Origin: Verrucomicrobiia bacterium
Lineage (GTDB): Bacteria > Verrucomicrobiota > Verrucomicrobiia > Opitutales > Opitutaceae
Assembly: GCA_011525695.1 (NCBI GenBank)
Contig: WYBX01000137.1
Location: 1-64,000 of the forward strand
DNA: 64,000 nt
Direction of reading: 5' to 3'
Part shown: in pieces, positions 14,254-23,381 of the stretch
How positions within the stretch are numbered: position 1 is the stretch's first letter
How the letters are laid out: every line of letters begins with the position of its first letter
Position numbers and translations under genes: made by a program
Notes under the pieces: model-generated
The model's input: the letters and a program-made list of their open reading frames with translations, nothing else
The model's database searches: none
Told to the model about the DNA's origin: nothing

Positions 14254-15744
14254 GTGCGCCCTTCCAGTCCGATCCCCCCGTCGTCGAACCTCGAGAGCCC
14301 GGAGGGAGATCCCGTCCCGCCGCGTTCCCGCCTCGCGCTGGCGCCGCGCGCCACCGGGCTTCTCCTGGCCTCGCTGCTGCCGGGGCTCGCGGCGGCAACG
14401 ATGCCCTCTCCCTCCATGCTCCGGCCGAACATCATCTACATTCTCGCCGACGATCTCGGCTATGGGGATCTCAGCTGCCAGGGCCAGGAAGTGCTTGCGA
14501 CGCCGCACCTCGACCGGCTCGCCGCCGAGGGCATGCGCTTCACGCAACATTATGCCGCCAATACCGTCTGCCAGCCCTCCCGTTCGGGCCTGCTGACCGG
14601 CCAGCATTCCGGCCACGCCCGGCATCGGGACAACCAGCGGTTCGTCGACAGCCGTGGATTCCGGCCGGAGGACGTGACCTTTGCCGAGGTGATGCGCTCC
14701 GCGGGCTATGCCACCGCGATTTGCGGCAAGTGGCATCTGGGCGATCGTGCGGACTCCACGGGAATCCCTCACCATCACGGATTCGACTACGCCTACTGCA
14801 TGGGCTACCCGTATCCGGAGGGTGGACGCGAACACTGGCCCAGCCACGTTTTCGTCAACGGCCGGCAGACGCCGATCCCCGAGAACAGCGGCGGCCGGAA
14901 GGCGCGGTATATGGACGATCTTTATACGGACGCGGCGATCGAGTTCATCGGCCGCCCGCGTTCGAACCCGTTCATCCTCTACCTTGCATTCCAGGGGGTG
15001 CACGCGCCGATTGACGGCCGGATTTCGCCCCGGTTTGCGGAGCGCGACTGGCCGGAGGTCGAAAAGGGTTTCGCCTCGATGCTCGAGCGGGTGGACGAGA
15101 ATGTCGGCCGGTTGCTGGCGGCGCTCGAGCGGCTCGGGCTGGACGAGCGGACGCTGGTTCTCTTCTCGAGCGACAACGGCCCGCATCGCGAGGGCGGGCA
15201 CGAAGTGGAGTTCTTCCGCAGCCGCGGTGGACTGCGGGGTTACAAGCGGGATCTTTACGAGGGCGGCATTCGCGTGCCGCTGCTGGCCCGCTGGCCGGGC
15301 GCCGTGCCGGCGGGGAGCGTTTCCGGGCACATCTCGGCCATGTGGGATCTCCTGCCGACGTTCGCGGAACTGGCCGGCACCGCGACGCCCTCCAGCACCG
15401 ATGGACTCAGCCTGGTGCCTACGTTGCTGGGGCGGGGGGCGCAGCGGAAGCATGAATGGCTGTATTGGGAAACGCGGGAACGCACAGGCGGCCAGGCGGT
15501 GCGCTGGGGTGATTGGAAAGCCGTGAGGGTGGGCGTGCTGCGCAATGGCAGCGCTCCACTCGAACTCTACAACCTCGCCCGCGATCCGGCCGAGGAGCGT
15601 GACGTGGCGGCGGAGAATCCCGCGGTGGTGGCACGGATTCTGGCGTTGATGAACGAGGCGCATGTCCCCGTCCCGGAAAGCCCGCTGTTTCCGGCAGAGC
15701 GACCGCCGGCGCAGCTCGCCGGGGCTGGAGCCGGGCACGAATGA
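14254..15744 (+). CDS. Secreted sulfatase (formylglycine-dependent, type I)
   Basis: A 496-residue protein hydrolysing sulfate esters. The metal site begins with ILADDLGYGD (Asp66, Asp67). The formylglycine consensus is CQPSRSGLLTGQ with Cys106, to be oxidised by an anaerobic or aerobic FGE not present in this window. CGKWHLG (Lys159, His161) and SSDNGPH (Asp307, Asn308) complete the active site. A hydrophobic segment ATGLLLASLLPGLAAA at 33-48 is a Sec signal. The GTG start at 14254 leaves a long, Pro-rich pre-signal segment, so the true start may be slightly downstream. The gene overlaps the metallophosphoesterase by four bases (ATGA). Natural substrates are likely sulfated polysaccharides or their fragments. 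Confidence 0.9.
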   Translation: MRPSSPIPPSSNLESPEGDPVPPRSRLALAPRATGLLLASLLPGLAAATMPSPSMLRPNIIYILADDLGYGDLSCQGQEVLATPHLDRLAAEGMRFTQHYAANTVCQPSRSGLLTGQHSGHARHRDNQRFVDSRGFRPEDVTFAEVMRSAGYATAICGKWHLGDRADSTGIPHHHGFDYAYCMGYPYPEGGREHWPSHVFVNGRQTPIPENSGGRKARYMDDLYTDAAIEFIGRPRSNPFILYLAFQGVHAPIDGRISPRFAERDWPEVEKGFASMLERVDENVGRLLAALERLGLDERTLVLFSSDNGPHREGGHEVEFFRSRGGLRGYKRDLYEGGIRVPLLARWPGAVPAGSVSGHISAMWDLLPTFAELAGTATPSSTDGLSLVPTLLGRGAQRKHEWLYWETRERTGGQAVRWGDWKAVRVGVLRNGSAPLELYNLARDPAEERDVAAENPAVVARILALMNEAHVPVPESPLFPAERPPAQLAGAGAGHE

Positions 15745-17168
15745 GCCTCGCGCGGTTCCTCCTCGCGCTGATCGTCCTGTCTGCCGGCGGCATCGCGCGG
15801 GCCGGGATCAGTGTCTGGCTGCCGCGGCAGGGGGCGCCGGCGTTTGTCGAGCCGGGAGGGATGGTGCAGGTCGAAGTGAGCGCCTCGGCCATGCTGGCTA
15901 CCGCGGGCTGGACGGCGGCGGTGCGGAACGACCTGCGTGAATGGGCGTGCGGCGTGGCTGCGAGGGCGACATCGATTCAGGGCGATCTCGTCCCGGAGTG
16001 GCGGCTGGAGCTTCGGCTGCCGCGCGACATTCCGCCCGAGCTGATGGATGTCGTCGTGCGGCATCGCGACGAAGGCGCCGCCACGGCGGTGCGCGCCATC
16101 AGCATCGTTCCCGACCTGGAGAGCGACTTTTACCTGCTCCACCTGACGGACGAACATGTCCGCGAGGCGAAGGCGGCCGAAAGCAAGGAGCCGGCCGCCG
16201 GGTTTCGCAGCGCGGAACTCGTGGAGTGGGCGACGCCGGTCGTGAACCTGATCAATCCACGCTTCGTCGTGAACAGCGGCGACTGCACCTACCAGTACCA
16301 CTCGAGCGGCGAACGCGCCCACGACGCGAATCTCATCGAGCGTTACGCGGACGCGAAGGCGGGCTATCGCGTCGCCTCGGTGATCGTGCCCGGCAATCAC
16401 GACGTGGTGCGGACGGGGCTGCCGGCGCATGCCGAGTCGGCGGCGCGCTGGGAGGCGCTGCTCGGGCCGCGGACTTTCGCCCTTCGCGCCGGATCACTGT
16501 TCAGCCTCGGCCACGACTTTCACGACGAGCCGCTTCGGGCGGTGGCCGCGGCCGCATATGCCGGCACGGCGGATGATCCGACGGTGCGCGGGCGGCTGGT
16601 GATCCAGCATTTTGCCGCGTATCTCGAGCCCGATGCCAGGGATGCCTTTGCATTCCGGCCGGGCCCGGAAGTTCCGGCGCCGACCTTGATGCTGATTGGC
16701 CACGTGCATAACACGCGGGTCGAGCAGCGGGCGCCGTTCCCGGTCTTGATGACGGTCGCGGCGCACCGACATGCGCGCGCCGGGTTCGTGGAGATGAAGA
16801 AGGACGAGGCTGGGCAGTGGGTTTGCCCCAGTGTAGCGACTTGGGGGCCGCAGAGTGCGTTCGGCCTGGTAGGCGATCATGGGACGCCGATGGTGGAGGC
16901 CGAGTTCGAGTCGGCCAACGATGGGACGGCGGCTGCCAACCGCGTGCGAATCCGGAATGACCTGCCGCAGCGATTCCCGGACGGTCGCGTGCGGTTTCTC
17001 CTCGCCGCCGGCACGTATGAAGTCACTGGAGGCGGGATGCTGGCCGAGTATTCCTATGTTGATCCGGCCGGTGTTCCGCGCACCGCGGTGCTCGTGAAGG
17101 TCGACCTGCCGGCCCGGGGAAGCGTCCCGATCTCGGTCACTCCCTCGGTTGCGCGTAGTCGCGATTGA
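15741..17168 (+). CDS. Secreted metallophosphoesterase-like protein
   Basis: A 475-residue protein with signal peptide (FLLALIVLSAGGIARA, 6-21), an N-terminal beta-sandwich-like part (about 25-125) and a calcineurin-like domain. Motifs in order are LTDEH (Asp137, His139), NSGDCTYQ (Asp181), PGNHD (Asn219, His220, Asp221) and GHVHN around 321. These are the ligands of a two-metal phosphoesterase. Four-base overlap with the sulfatase stop indicates an operon under the divergent LacI regulator. Its 3' end overlaps the convergent symporter gene by about 30 bp. The substrate is not deducible; phosphorylated or phosphodiester-linked glycans are possible. Confidence 0.85.
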   Translation: MSLARFLLALIVLSAGGIARAGISVWLPRQGAPAFVEPGGMVQVEVSASAMLATAGWTAAVRNDLREWACGVAARATSIQGDLVPEWRLELRLPRDIPPELMDVVVRHRDEGAATAVRAISIVPDLESDFYLLHLTDEHVREAKAAESKEPAAGFRSAELVEWATPVVNLINPRFVVNSGDCTYQYHSSGERAHDANLIERYADAKAGYRVASVIVPGNHDVVRTGLPAHAESAARWEALLGPRTFALRAGSLFSLGHDFHDEPLRAVAAAAYAGTADDPTVRGRLVIQHFAAYLEPDARDAFAFRPGPEVPAPTLMLIGHVHNTRVEQRAPFPVLMTVAAHRHARAGFVEMKKDEAGQWVCPSVATWGPQSAFGLVGDHGTPMVEAEFESANDGTAAANRVRIRNDLPQRFPDGRVRFLLAAGTYEVTGGGMLAEYSYVDPAGVPRTAVLVKVDLPARGSVPISVTPSVARSRD

Positions 17169-18906
17169 TCGAGCGAACGAGGACGACTCCCGCAACCGAT
17201 GCGGCGAGGATGAGAGTCAGTGCGAAGGCGGGCCGGCCCAGCAGCAGCAAGCCGATGCCGAAGAGCATTCCGATCGAGAACACCAATCCGCAGCCGTATC
17301 GGTAGAGATCGAGGGTGAACCGGTCGGTCACCTTTGCCTCCGGGCAGGCTTTGGCTATCGGCTGCCAGAACCCGTAGGGCCGGACGTGGCGAAAGAAGAA
17401 ACAGAGTTTTGAGGCCGGCTCCGGCCGCGTCGCATACATGACCGCAATCCAGACGAGATTGGTGACGATGAAGGACAGGAGGAATGCGACGCTGTAGGTG
17501 TCGTCACCGCTGCCGCTGCCCAGCTGACGGGCGAGCTGGGCCACCGTTTCCGTTCCGGGGCCGTAGGTGAAATGGAGGGTCACGGGCAACGCCGTCACCT
17601 GCGCCGCGAGGTCGGCCCAGCCGTTCACGCGCCACCAGAACCATCGCATCAGCATCACGACGCCGCTCGCCGCCGCGATCGACATGGCCAGCTGGACGAG
17701 CCGCAGGATTTCGTCCGACGCAAGTGCCACGGAGGTTGCCACCGCGGTGATTGCCAGCATCGCCACGCGAATCGCCCAGACGTAATGCCGCTCGGATGCC
17801 CGGCGCACCACGTAAACCCGGTAGAAGTCATTGACGAAGACGGAGCCGGAGGCGTGAACCGTGCGGCAGCTCGAGCTCATGAAGGCGACGAGAAATCCGG
17901 CGAACATAAGTCCGCGCCAGCCTTCCGGCATCAGCCGCTGGATGAGCGCGGGGTAGGCATCCTCGCTGGTGAGGAGCTGGGGGACGAGCAGGACGGAGGC
18001 GAGACCGCAGATGTACCACGGCCAGGAGCGGACAAAGAAGTGGTTCATCAGCCGCCAGATTCCGGTGAACACCGCGTGACGCTCGTCCTTCACGATGAGG
18101 AAATTCTGGTTGACCGAGTTCGACTGGCTGAGCGTCGCGAAAGGCTGGACGAGGAACAGCACGACGAACGCGATGCCTCCGACGGGTGCGAACGACAGCC
18201 ACTCGTCGCGCGAAATGGCCGCCAGCCCCTCCCGCAGGCCGCTGGAATATCCGACGGCGCGGTACGCGAAGAACATCAGCGCGTAGGAGCACGCGATGAG
18301 CAGGAGGAACTCGACGAGGTCGCCCGCAATCACGCCGAGGAGGCCGGAAACCACCGAATAGCCGAGGGCGAGAGCCAGGCCGCCGAGCGCAATGGCGAGT
18401 TCCGGGGCGAGTGCGAAACCGCCGATGACGAGCGGTTCGGTGACGCCGAGCAGCACCTGGGAAATCTTGATCATGGCCAGGAGACCGACAGCGAGGTGAA
18501 GGATCCCGGCCAGCAGGGTGCCGATGGCCATCGACCACTGGCGGGCGAAACGGCCGCCGCGGCTGGCATACCGGAGGTCATAGAACTCCACGACCGTCTT
18601 GACGCCGGTCCGGCGCCAGAGCCGGGAGAAGACAAGCGCGTGCCAGATGGCCGCAAAGAGCTGGCACCAGTAGAACCATCCACCGGTGAGCCCCTCGCGG
18701 TTGATTTTGCCGCTCTGATGCAGCGGGCTGTCGGCGTTCGACGATCCGGCGGCCGCCGCGGCCCCGCCGAGCCACCAGGGCAGTCGCCGGCCGCCGAGGA
18801 TGAAGTCGTCGGTGGTGCGCCGGCTGCTCCATCTCGAGGCACCGAACCCGGCGAACAGCAGCACCGCCACGCCCAGAACGACCACGCCAAGATCAACAAT
18901 TGTCAC
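17137..18906 (-). CDS. Sodium:solute symporter (SSS family)
   Basis: A 589-residue inner-membrane protein with around 13 hydrophobic segments. The N-terminus has the family pattern TTDDFILGGRRLPWWLGGAAAAAG near residues 31-53, and SNADSPLHQSGKINREGLTGGWFYW follows, as in SSS members for sugars or uronates. A GTG at 18906 is the start (GTG ACA ATT GTT). Such carriers use the sodium gradient for uptake. The C-terminal coding end overlaps the convergent metallophosphoesterase gene by about 30 bp, so the two transcripts must terminate within each other. The solute is unknown; proximity to the sulfatase operon suggests a sugar. Confidence 0.9.
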   Translation of the reverse strand: MTIVDLGVVVLGVAVLLFAGFGASRWSSRRTTDDFILGGRRLPWWLGGAAAAAGSSNADSPLHQSGKINREGLTGGWFYWCQLFAAIWHALVFSRLWRRTGVKTVVEFYDLRYASRGGRFARQWSMAIGTLLAGILHLAVGLLAMIKISQVLLGVTEPLVIGGFALAPELAIALGGLALALGYSVVSGLLGVIAGDLVEFLLLIACSYALMFFAYRAVGYSSGLREGLAAISRDEWLSFAPVGGIAFVVLFLVQPFATLSQSNSVNQNFLIVKDERHAVFTGIWRLMNHFFVRSWPWYICGLASVLLVPQLLTSEDAYPALIQRLMPEGWRGLMFAGFLVAFMSSSCRTVHASGSVFVNDFYRVYVVRRASERHYVWAIRVAMLAITAVATSVALASDEILRLVQLAMSIAAASGVVMLMRWFWWRVNGWADLAAQVTALPVTLHFTYGPGTETVAQLARQLGSGSGDDTYSVAFLLSFIVTNLVWIAVMYATRPEPASKLCFFFRHVRPYGFWQPIAKACPEAKVTDRFTLDLYRYGCGLVFSIGMLFGIGLLLLGRPAFALTLILAASVAGVVLVRSINRDYAQPRE

Positions 18907-19545
18907 GGGTTTGACTCATCCGACGTGGTGCGGGCTTGCAAGGGAATCGTGGGAGCGCCGGAGAGCCATCGATCTCATGGAAGTGGGAGCGGTGGCCGGC
19001 TGTGCCGCAAGGATCGCCTTCACGAAGGGATCTTTGCGGGGTTCCATGCGGCAGCTGGAAGTTGAAGGATGTGCTGCCGGCCGCAACCTATTCGTGTGAC
19101 AGGTCTGGTTTGGCCAATTTTTCGAGACTGCGCCCCTACGAATCCAGGCATGATTTCCGGATCGAATACCGATCTATTGCTGGGAATGCGGCGGCACGGC
19201 CGCGTTGAATTCGTTCTGCAATACATCCCGCGGCCGTGACGGAGCACGGCCCTCCAAATACGATGCTCGTACATGGAGGGACGCCCCCCTCGGCAGGCTC
19301 GGGGCCGTGAGCCCGTCGAACCGGCTCCGTGGCGTCCTTAAACCCGATGGGAAATTCATCCTGCGCAGCGGATCGGTCTTCATGGCCGTGACGGAGCAGG
19401 CCCTCCATGTACGAAATTCGGAACGTAGATTGCACGCCGCGGAAAATGCTCGGTCTTGCGCGGGGATTGGCGCCGGGGCCCTTTTTGCCTCGCCGAGTCG
19501 CCCCGATTTCGCGCTCATCTCCGGCGTTCCCCAGCTTCTCCGACC
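18907..19545. other. Intergenic region with R1 repeats between symporter and MFS genes
   Basis: A solitary hairpin A lies at about 19232-19256 and a full R1 unit at 19274-19407. In that unit the loop of hairpin B carries a 39-nt insert at 19286-19324 (TCGGCAGGCTCGGGGCCGTG and following), after which CTCCGT and the second arm GGCGTCC resume. The remaining 18907-19231 shows no supported gene, and 19408-19545 presumably holds the MFS gene's promoter. Confidence 0.7.
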
Positions 19546-20829
19546 ATGACCTCCCCTGTGATGCCCGAACGCGATGTCTACGAAAAGCCGTTCTACCGCT
19601 GGCTGGCGCTGGCGGCAGCACTCCTCGCCTGGGGCTTCGATGGCGTCGAGCAGGGCGTGTACGCGCTGATGACGCGCGCCGCGCTCAAGGACATCGTCCC
19701 CGGTGCCACCGAGGGTGACATCGGGTTCTACTTCAGCCTTTCCATGGCGATGTGGCTGTGGGGCGCGGCAATCGGCGGCGTGTGGTTCGGCCGGATGGGC
19801 GATCAATACGGCCGCGTCCGGATCCTGATTTTCGCCGTGATCACCTATTCGATCTTCACGGGATTGTCCGCGCTCTCGACCCACTGGTGGCATCTCGCGG
19901 CGTTCCGGCTGCTCGGCGCGCTCGGGCTCGGCGGAACCTGGCCGCTGTGCGTGGCCTTGGTCGTGGAAACATGGCCGGAGAAGAACCGGGCGGTGCTGGC
20001 GGGGGCGATCGGCTCCGCGGCCAATGTCGGCTACCTGATCGCGGCCACGTATTCGCGGACAATGCTGGCGCATGGCGCCTCGTGGCGGTGGGTCATCGGC
20101 ATGGGTTTCGTCATCGGATTGCTCAGCCTGCCGATCATCTGGTTCGTGCCGGAGCCGACGAAGTGGAAGCACTCCCGCGCCAAACACGCGAAGGTTTCGC
20201 TGGGCGAGTTGTTTTCCCCGAAATATCGCCGCTCCGTGATCGTCGGCAGCCTGCTGTCGACCGTCGCGCTGCTCGGCACCTGGGGATCCTTCCTCTGGCT
20301 GGCCACGTACATCGACAAGATCGCGGAGGGGACCGCTCAGGCGGGGACGGCCAAGGCGATCGTGTCGCAGTGGCAGTCGATTGGCCAGGTTGCCGGCGGT
20401 TTCATGGGCGGCGTCCTGGCCGGCTGGCTGGGCAACAAGCGATCCTGGCTCTTCCTTTGCGCGGCGACCTGGCTGGCGGTGATGGCGTTGTTCGGGCTGA
20501 CCACAGAATTCGACGGCCGGGTCGGGTTCCTGGCGATGCTGGCGGGGCTGTTCGTGACGGCGTACTTCGGCTGGCTGCCGAAATACCTGCCGGAGCTTTT
20601 TCCGACGCACATCCGGGCGATGGGGCAGGGGTTCGCGTATAACGTCGGCCGCGTTCTGACTGGGTTTGGGGTGCTGGGCGCCGGGTTCCTTGCCCAGTTC
20701 TTCCAGGGCGATTACCGCCGGGCGGCGATGACGATGGCGTCGGTGTATTTGATCGGGCTGGTCGTGATCTTCTTCGCGCCGGAGACAGGCGGGAAGATGA
20801 AGCCCGACGAGGAACCGGCGAAGGCGTGA
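19546..20829 (+). CDS. MFS transporter
   Basis: A 427-residue inner-membrane protein with about 12 hydrophobic segments. It carries an MFS signature between helices 2 and 3 (GVWFGRMGDQYGRVRILI, near 80-97) and the loop PEPTKWKHSRAKHAKVSL between the halves. ATG 19546 is favoured over longer frames because the protein then begins TSPVMPERDVYEKPFYRWLAL directly before helix 1. The GFDGVEQGVY segment in helix 1 is reminiscent of metabolite:H+ symporters of the aromatic-acid/sugar-acid group, but the substrate cannot be assigned. It is transcribed alone. Confidence 0.85.
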   Translation: MTSPVMPERDVYEKPFYRWLALAAALLAWGFDGVEQGVYALMTRAALKDIVPGATEGDIGFYFSLSMAMWLWGAAIGGVWFGRMGDQYGRVRILIFAVITYSIFTGLSALSTHWWHLAAFRLLGALGLGGTWPLCVALVVETWPEKNRAVLAGAIGSAANVGYLIAATYSRTMLAHGASWRWVIGMGFVIGLLSLPIIWFVPEPTKWKHSRAKHAKVSLGELFSPKYRRSVIVGSLLSTVALLGTWGSFLWLATYIDKIAEGTAQAGTAKAIVSQWQSIGQVAGGFMGGVLAGWLGNKRSWLFLCAATWLAVMALFGLTTEFDGRVGFLAMLAGLFVTAYFGWLPKYLPELFPTHIRAMGQGFAYNVGRVLTGFGVLGAGFLAQFFQGDYRRAAMTMASVYLIGLVVIFFAPETGGKMKPDEEPAKA

Positions 20830-21310
20830 GGAAGGGGCTGAGGAGCCAGGAGAGCAGGACGGAAGGAGAGCAGGAGCCATGAGTCGCCTGCGCAGAGGGA
20901 CGCGCCCGACTCTTTCCCATGGATCTTTCTCTTAATCTTTCTCCCGCATTTCGGGTGGACCTCGCATGTTCGCGGAGAGAAAGAGAAAGATATACGCAGC
21001 GCCATAAGTCGCCGCCGAATCCTCGTAGGGGCGCAGCGCCCACCATAGCAGTCGAATGGTCCTGAGGGCGCCAAGACTGCGCCCCTGCGCTGGCAATGAC
21101 TTCTGACCTTGTGTATAAAGAGGAGGGAGAAAGAACCTGAAGGCAGGGGCCGTGCGCCCCTTCCGAAAAGGGCCCGCCCGTATGCCAGGGGCTGGACACC
21201 CCACCAGCCAGGCAGGGCATTTTCCGGGGAAACGACCCCGAACCGGGCCGATGGCAGCAAGCCGCGGCCGGACGTATGGTGGGCGGATGCCAAGTGGAAG
21301 CCCGCAACCC
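20830..21310. other. Intergenic region: inverted repeat and R5 element
   Basis: Bases 20830-20880 are purine-rich. ATCTTTCTCTT (20923-20933) is a perfect inverted match of AAGAGAAAGAT (20981-20991), forming a long-loop hairpin after the MFS gene. Bases 20985-21105 are an R5 element, matching the sequence at 49553-49715 in the opposite orientation (shared ends CATTGCCA-CG-AGGGGCGCAGTC and GACTTATGGCG-TGCGTATA). Bases 21106-21310 contain no clear gene and are the probable promoter region for the small membrane protein pair. Confidence 0.65.
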
Positions 21311-21781
21311 ATGACCACAGAATTCGACAGCGAGCACCTGTCGCGTGATCGTGTTCGGCGTCACACCGGCCGCGCGGCTCAGGCCGCCATCGACGAAAAG
21401 ACCCGCGCCAACATCCGGCATTACGGTTCCCTGTCACGGACGCAGATCGACGCCCGGCTCGCGGAGCTCGATCGGGAGTGGGACATGGAGCGGCTGCTCG
21501 GATTCAACGCCTCCACGCTCGCGCTGACCGGCGCGATCCTGGGGCTGGTCAAGGACAAGCGCTGGTTTGCGCTGACCGGCGGCGTGCTGGGATTCCTGAG
21601 CCAGCATGCTTCGATGGGCTGGTGCCCACCGGTTCCCGTCTTCCGCCGGCTGGGAATCAGGACCCGTTCCGAAATCAACCAGGAGAAATACGCGCTGAAG
21701 GCACTGCGCGGCGACTTCGAACATGTGACCGACGGTGGACCGGTTGAGCCGGAGCGGATTATTGCCGCGGTCCGGTCCTGA
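21311..21781 (+). CDS. Small two-helix membrane protein (DUF2892-like), copy 1
   Basis: A 156-residue protein: a basic N-terminal cytosolic segment (RDRVRRHTGRAAQAAIDEKTRANIRHY), an acidic/basic helix LAELDREWDMERLL, two hydrophobic helices (about 70-88 and 92-106) and a conserved tail WCPPVPVFRRLGIRTRSEINQEKYALKALRGDF. It resembles the YgaP-like/DUF2892 membrane domain, but with long soluble ends. It is followed after 26 bp by a paralogue sharing the ERxL helix, the P-x-P-x-x-R-x-LGIRTR-EI motif and the M/L-RGDF ending. Function unknown; an envelope or stress role is a guess. Confidence 0.75.
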   Translation: MTTEFDSEHLSRDRVRRHTGRAAQAAIDEKTRANIRHYGSLSRTQIDARLAELDREWDMERLLGFNASTLALTGAILGLVKDKRWFALTGGVLGFLSQHASMGWCPPVPVFRRLGIRTRSEINQEKYALKALRGDFEHVTDGGPVEPERIIAAVRS

Positions 21782-21807
21782 ACCAGTACCCTCGAACTCG
21801 ACTCGCC

Positions 21808-22281
21808 ATGAATTTTGCCCTTCGCAACGAAGCCGATCGTACGCGCCGGAATACGCCGCGGGCGATTAACCGTCGGATCGATCGGCAGACCGAGACCAAT
21901 CTCCGCAACTACTCCGTCCGGACGCCGCAAGCGATTGACCGGCGGATTGCCGAGCTGCGCTCGGAATGGAGCATCGAGCGTTACCTGCAGCTCAACGTGG
22001 CCGCGGTGGGGCTTTCGGGGATCGCGCTGGCGCTGGCGGCAGATCGTCGCTGGGCATATGCGACGTGTGCGGCGCTGGCGATGTTCATGACGCATCAGCT
22101 GCAGGGTTTCGACCCGCCGCTGCCGCTGCTCCGCAAGCTGGGCATCCGCACGCGCGAGGAGATCGACGAGGAGATCTATGCGCTGAAGGTGATGCGGGGG
22201 GATTTCGATGCGGCCGAAATGAATCCCGCGACGGCCACGACGGAGGAAGTGGAGAGTGTGATTCGGGCCGTGGGGGCCTGA
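21808..22281 (+). CDS. Small two-helix membrane protein (DUF2892-like), copy 2
   Basis: A 157-residue paralogue of the gene at 21311-21781. Shared features are the N-terminal basic stretch ending N-x-R-N/H-Y, IAELRSEWSIERYLQLNVAAVGLSG leading into hydrophobic helix 1, a second helix around WAYATCAALAMFM, and the tail FDPPLPLLRKLGIRTREEIDEEIYALKVMRGDF. Where copy 1 has W-C-P-P, copy 2 has F-D-P-P, so the cysteine that could bind a ligand or metal is not conserved. The two genes are co-oriented and 26 bp apart, consistent with tandem duplication and one transcript. Confidence 0.78.
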   Translation: MNFALRNEADRTRRNTPRAINRRIDRQTETNLRNYSVRTPQAIDRRIAELRSEWSIERYLQLNVAAVGLSGIALALAADRRWAYATCAALAMFMTHQLQGFDPPLPLLRKLGIRTREEIDEEIYALKVMRGDFDAAEMNPATATTEEVESVIRAVGA

Positions 22282-22329
22282 GCCGGCGGCACACTTGATG
22301 GAGCCGCGACGCCCTCGTCGCGGTGGGAT

Positions 22330-22560
22330 GTATTCTGGAACGAGATGGACGCGGCGGGGGCGCCGGATCCGCATCTCGGTTGAAATGCAGTCCGCCAGGC
22401 ATCGTGAAATCAGCCAGCGGGAGAGCGCTCATCGTGAAATTGGGAACGCCGACTCAGATTCCAGATTCTCAGATGGCCGATTTCAGATTTCACGACTCAA
22501 GGAGTCGTCCGAAATGCGAAACGGCATTCGACGCGGCGGGGCGCGCCGGATCCCCAACGA
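22330..22560 (+). repeat. R2 repeat
   Basis: A full R2 unit (ATGCAGTCCGCCAGGCATCG, CATCGTGAAATTGGGAACGC, GGAGTCGTCCGAAATGCG) followed by the start of another, CGGCATTCGACGCGGCGGGG. It differs from the 8066 copy by a few substitutions such as CAGCGGGAGAGCGCTC for CAGCGTGAAAGCGCTC. Confidence 0.88.
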
Positions 22561-22589
22561 ATGCTTGATTCACGGATTCATGGATGGCC

Positions 22590-22815
22590 TGAGGACCGGA
22601 TGGCTGGAGGGCCAAAGGCCCGTTTCATCCCAGCCTGGGCTGAAGGCCCAGGATTCCGTGGCGAAAAAATCTCAGGGCTGAAGGCCCGATTCATCGATCC
22701 GAGCATCCGGATGGATCGGGCTTTCAGCCCTCGATTTACGTCCGACGATATTCCTGGGCCGGCGGCAGCCCGCCAGCCCAGGCTGGGATGTTGTCGCGCC
22801 GTTGGCGCTCCAGAG
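22590..22815 (+). repeat. R3 repeat
   Basis: A near-identical copy of the 12690-12910 repeat. In this copy the first palindrome is CAGCCTGGGCTGAAGGCCCAGG rather than CCTGGGCC-AAC-GGCCCAGG, while outer blocks such as CATCGATCCGAGCATCCGG and GGGCTTTCAGCCCTCGATTT are identical. It directly follows an R2 copy, as the 8388 fragment does. Confidence 0.87.
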
Positions 22816-22940
22816 CACGAAACCGCAACCAGCCGGTGGGCAGAATGCTATTCAGCAAGACGCGACGGGGACTGTATGGGCCGGAGACAAGAGGACACCG
22901 GATCTCCAACAAATGAATCCCCGGGTCCGAAATGGATTCA

Positions 22941-23170
22941 TGGAGGGCCGTGCTCCGTCCCGGCCGCTACGTTCCGAATTTCGTACATGGAGGGCCGTGC
23001 TCCGTCACGGCCATGAAGAGCGATCCGCTGCGCAGAATGAATTTCCCCATCGGGTGTTAAGGACGCCACGGAGGGCGTCCCTCCATGTACGAGCATCGGA
23101 TTTGGAGGGCCGTGCTCCGTCCTTCGTTGAGCCTACGGAGGGTACGAGGTTGTTCTGGCCTGCGAAGCCT
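22941..23170 (+). repeat. R1 repeat cluster
   Basis: A lone hairpin A at 22941-22966 has a mismatch (GGCCGTG, CTCCGT, CCCGGCC). A complete R1 unit runs 22988-23085, and a third hairpin A start at 23103 is interrupted within its loop by CCTTCGTTGAGCCTACGGAG. The rest, to 23381, has only a small R2 fragment near 23218-23250 and no supported gene. Confidence 0.8.
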
Positions 23171-23381
23171 GTGGCGAAGCGGGCCGCCCCGGCCGCGAAA
23201 TACATTGCAGATCTGATTCAACGCGTGCCGGGGCGCCGGATCCCAACGGATAACCCGGAATCTCGCGCGGCCATGCGGCTGCCGAATGCGCTGCATCAAC
23301 CGCCGTTCTATCCCTGGCCCGCCGGATGACGCGGCGGGTTTCGGGTGGAGCGGCGGGCCGGGTCGTGTTTGATGCCGGCCC

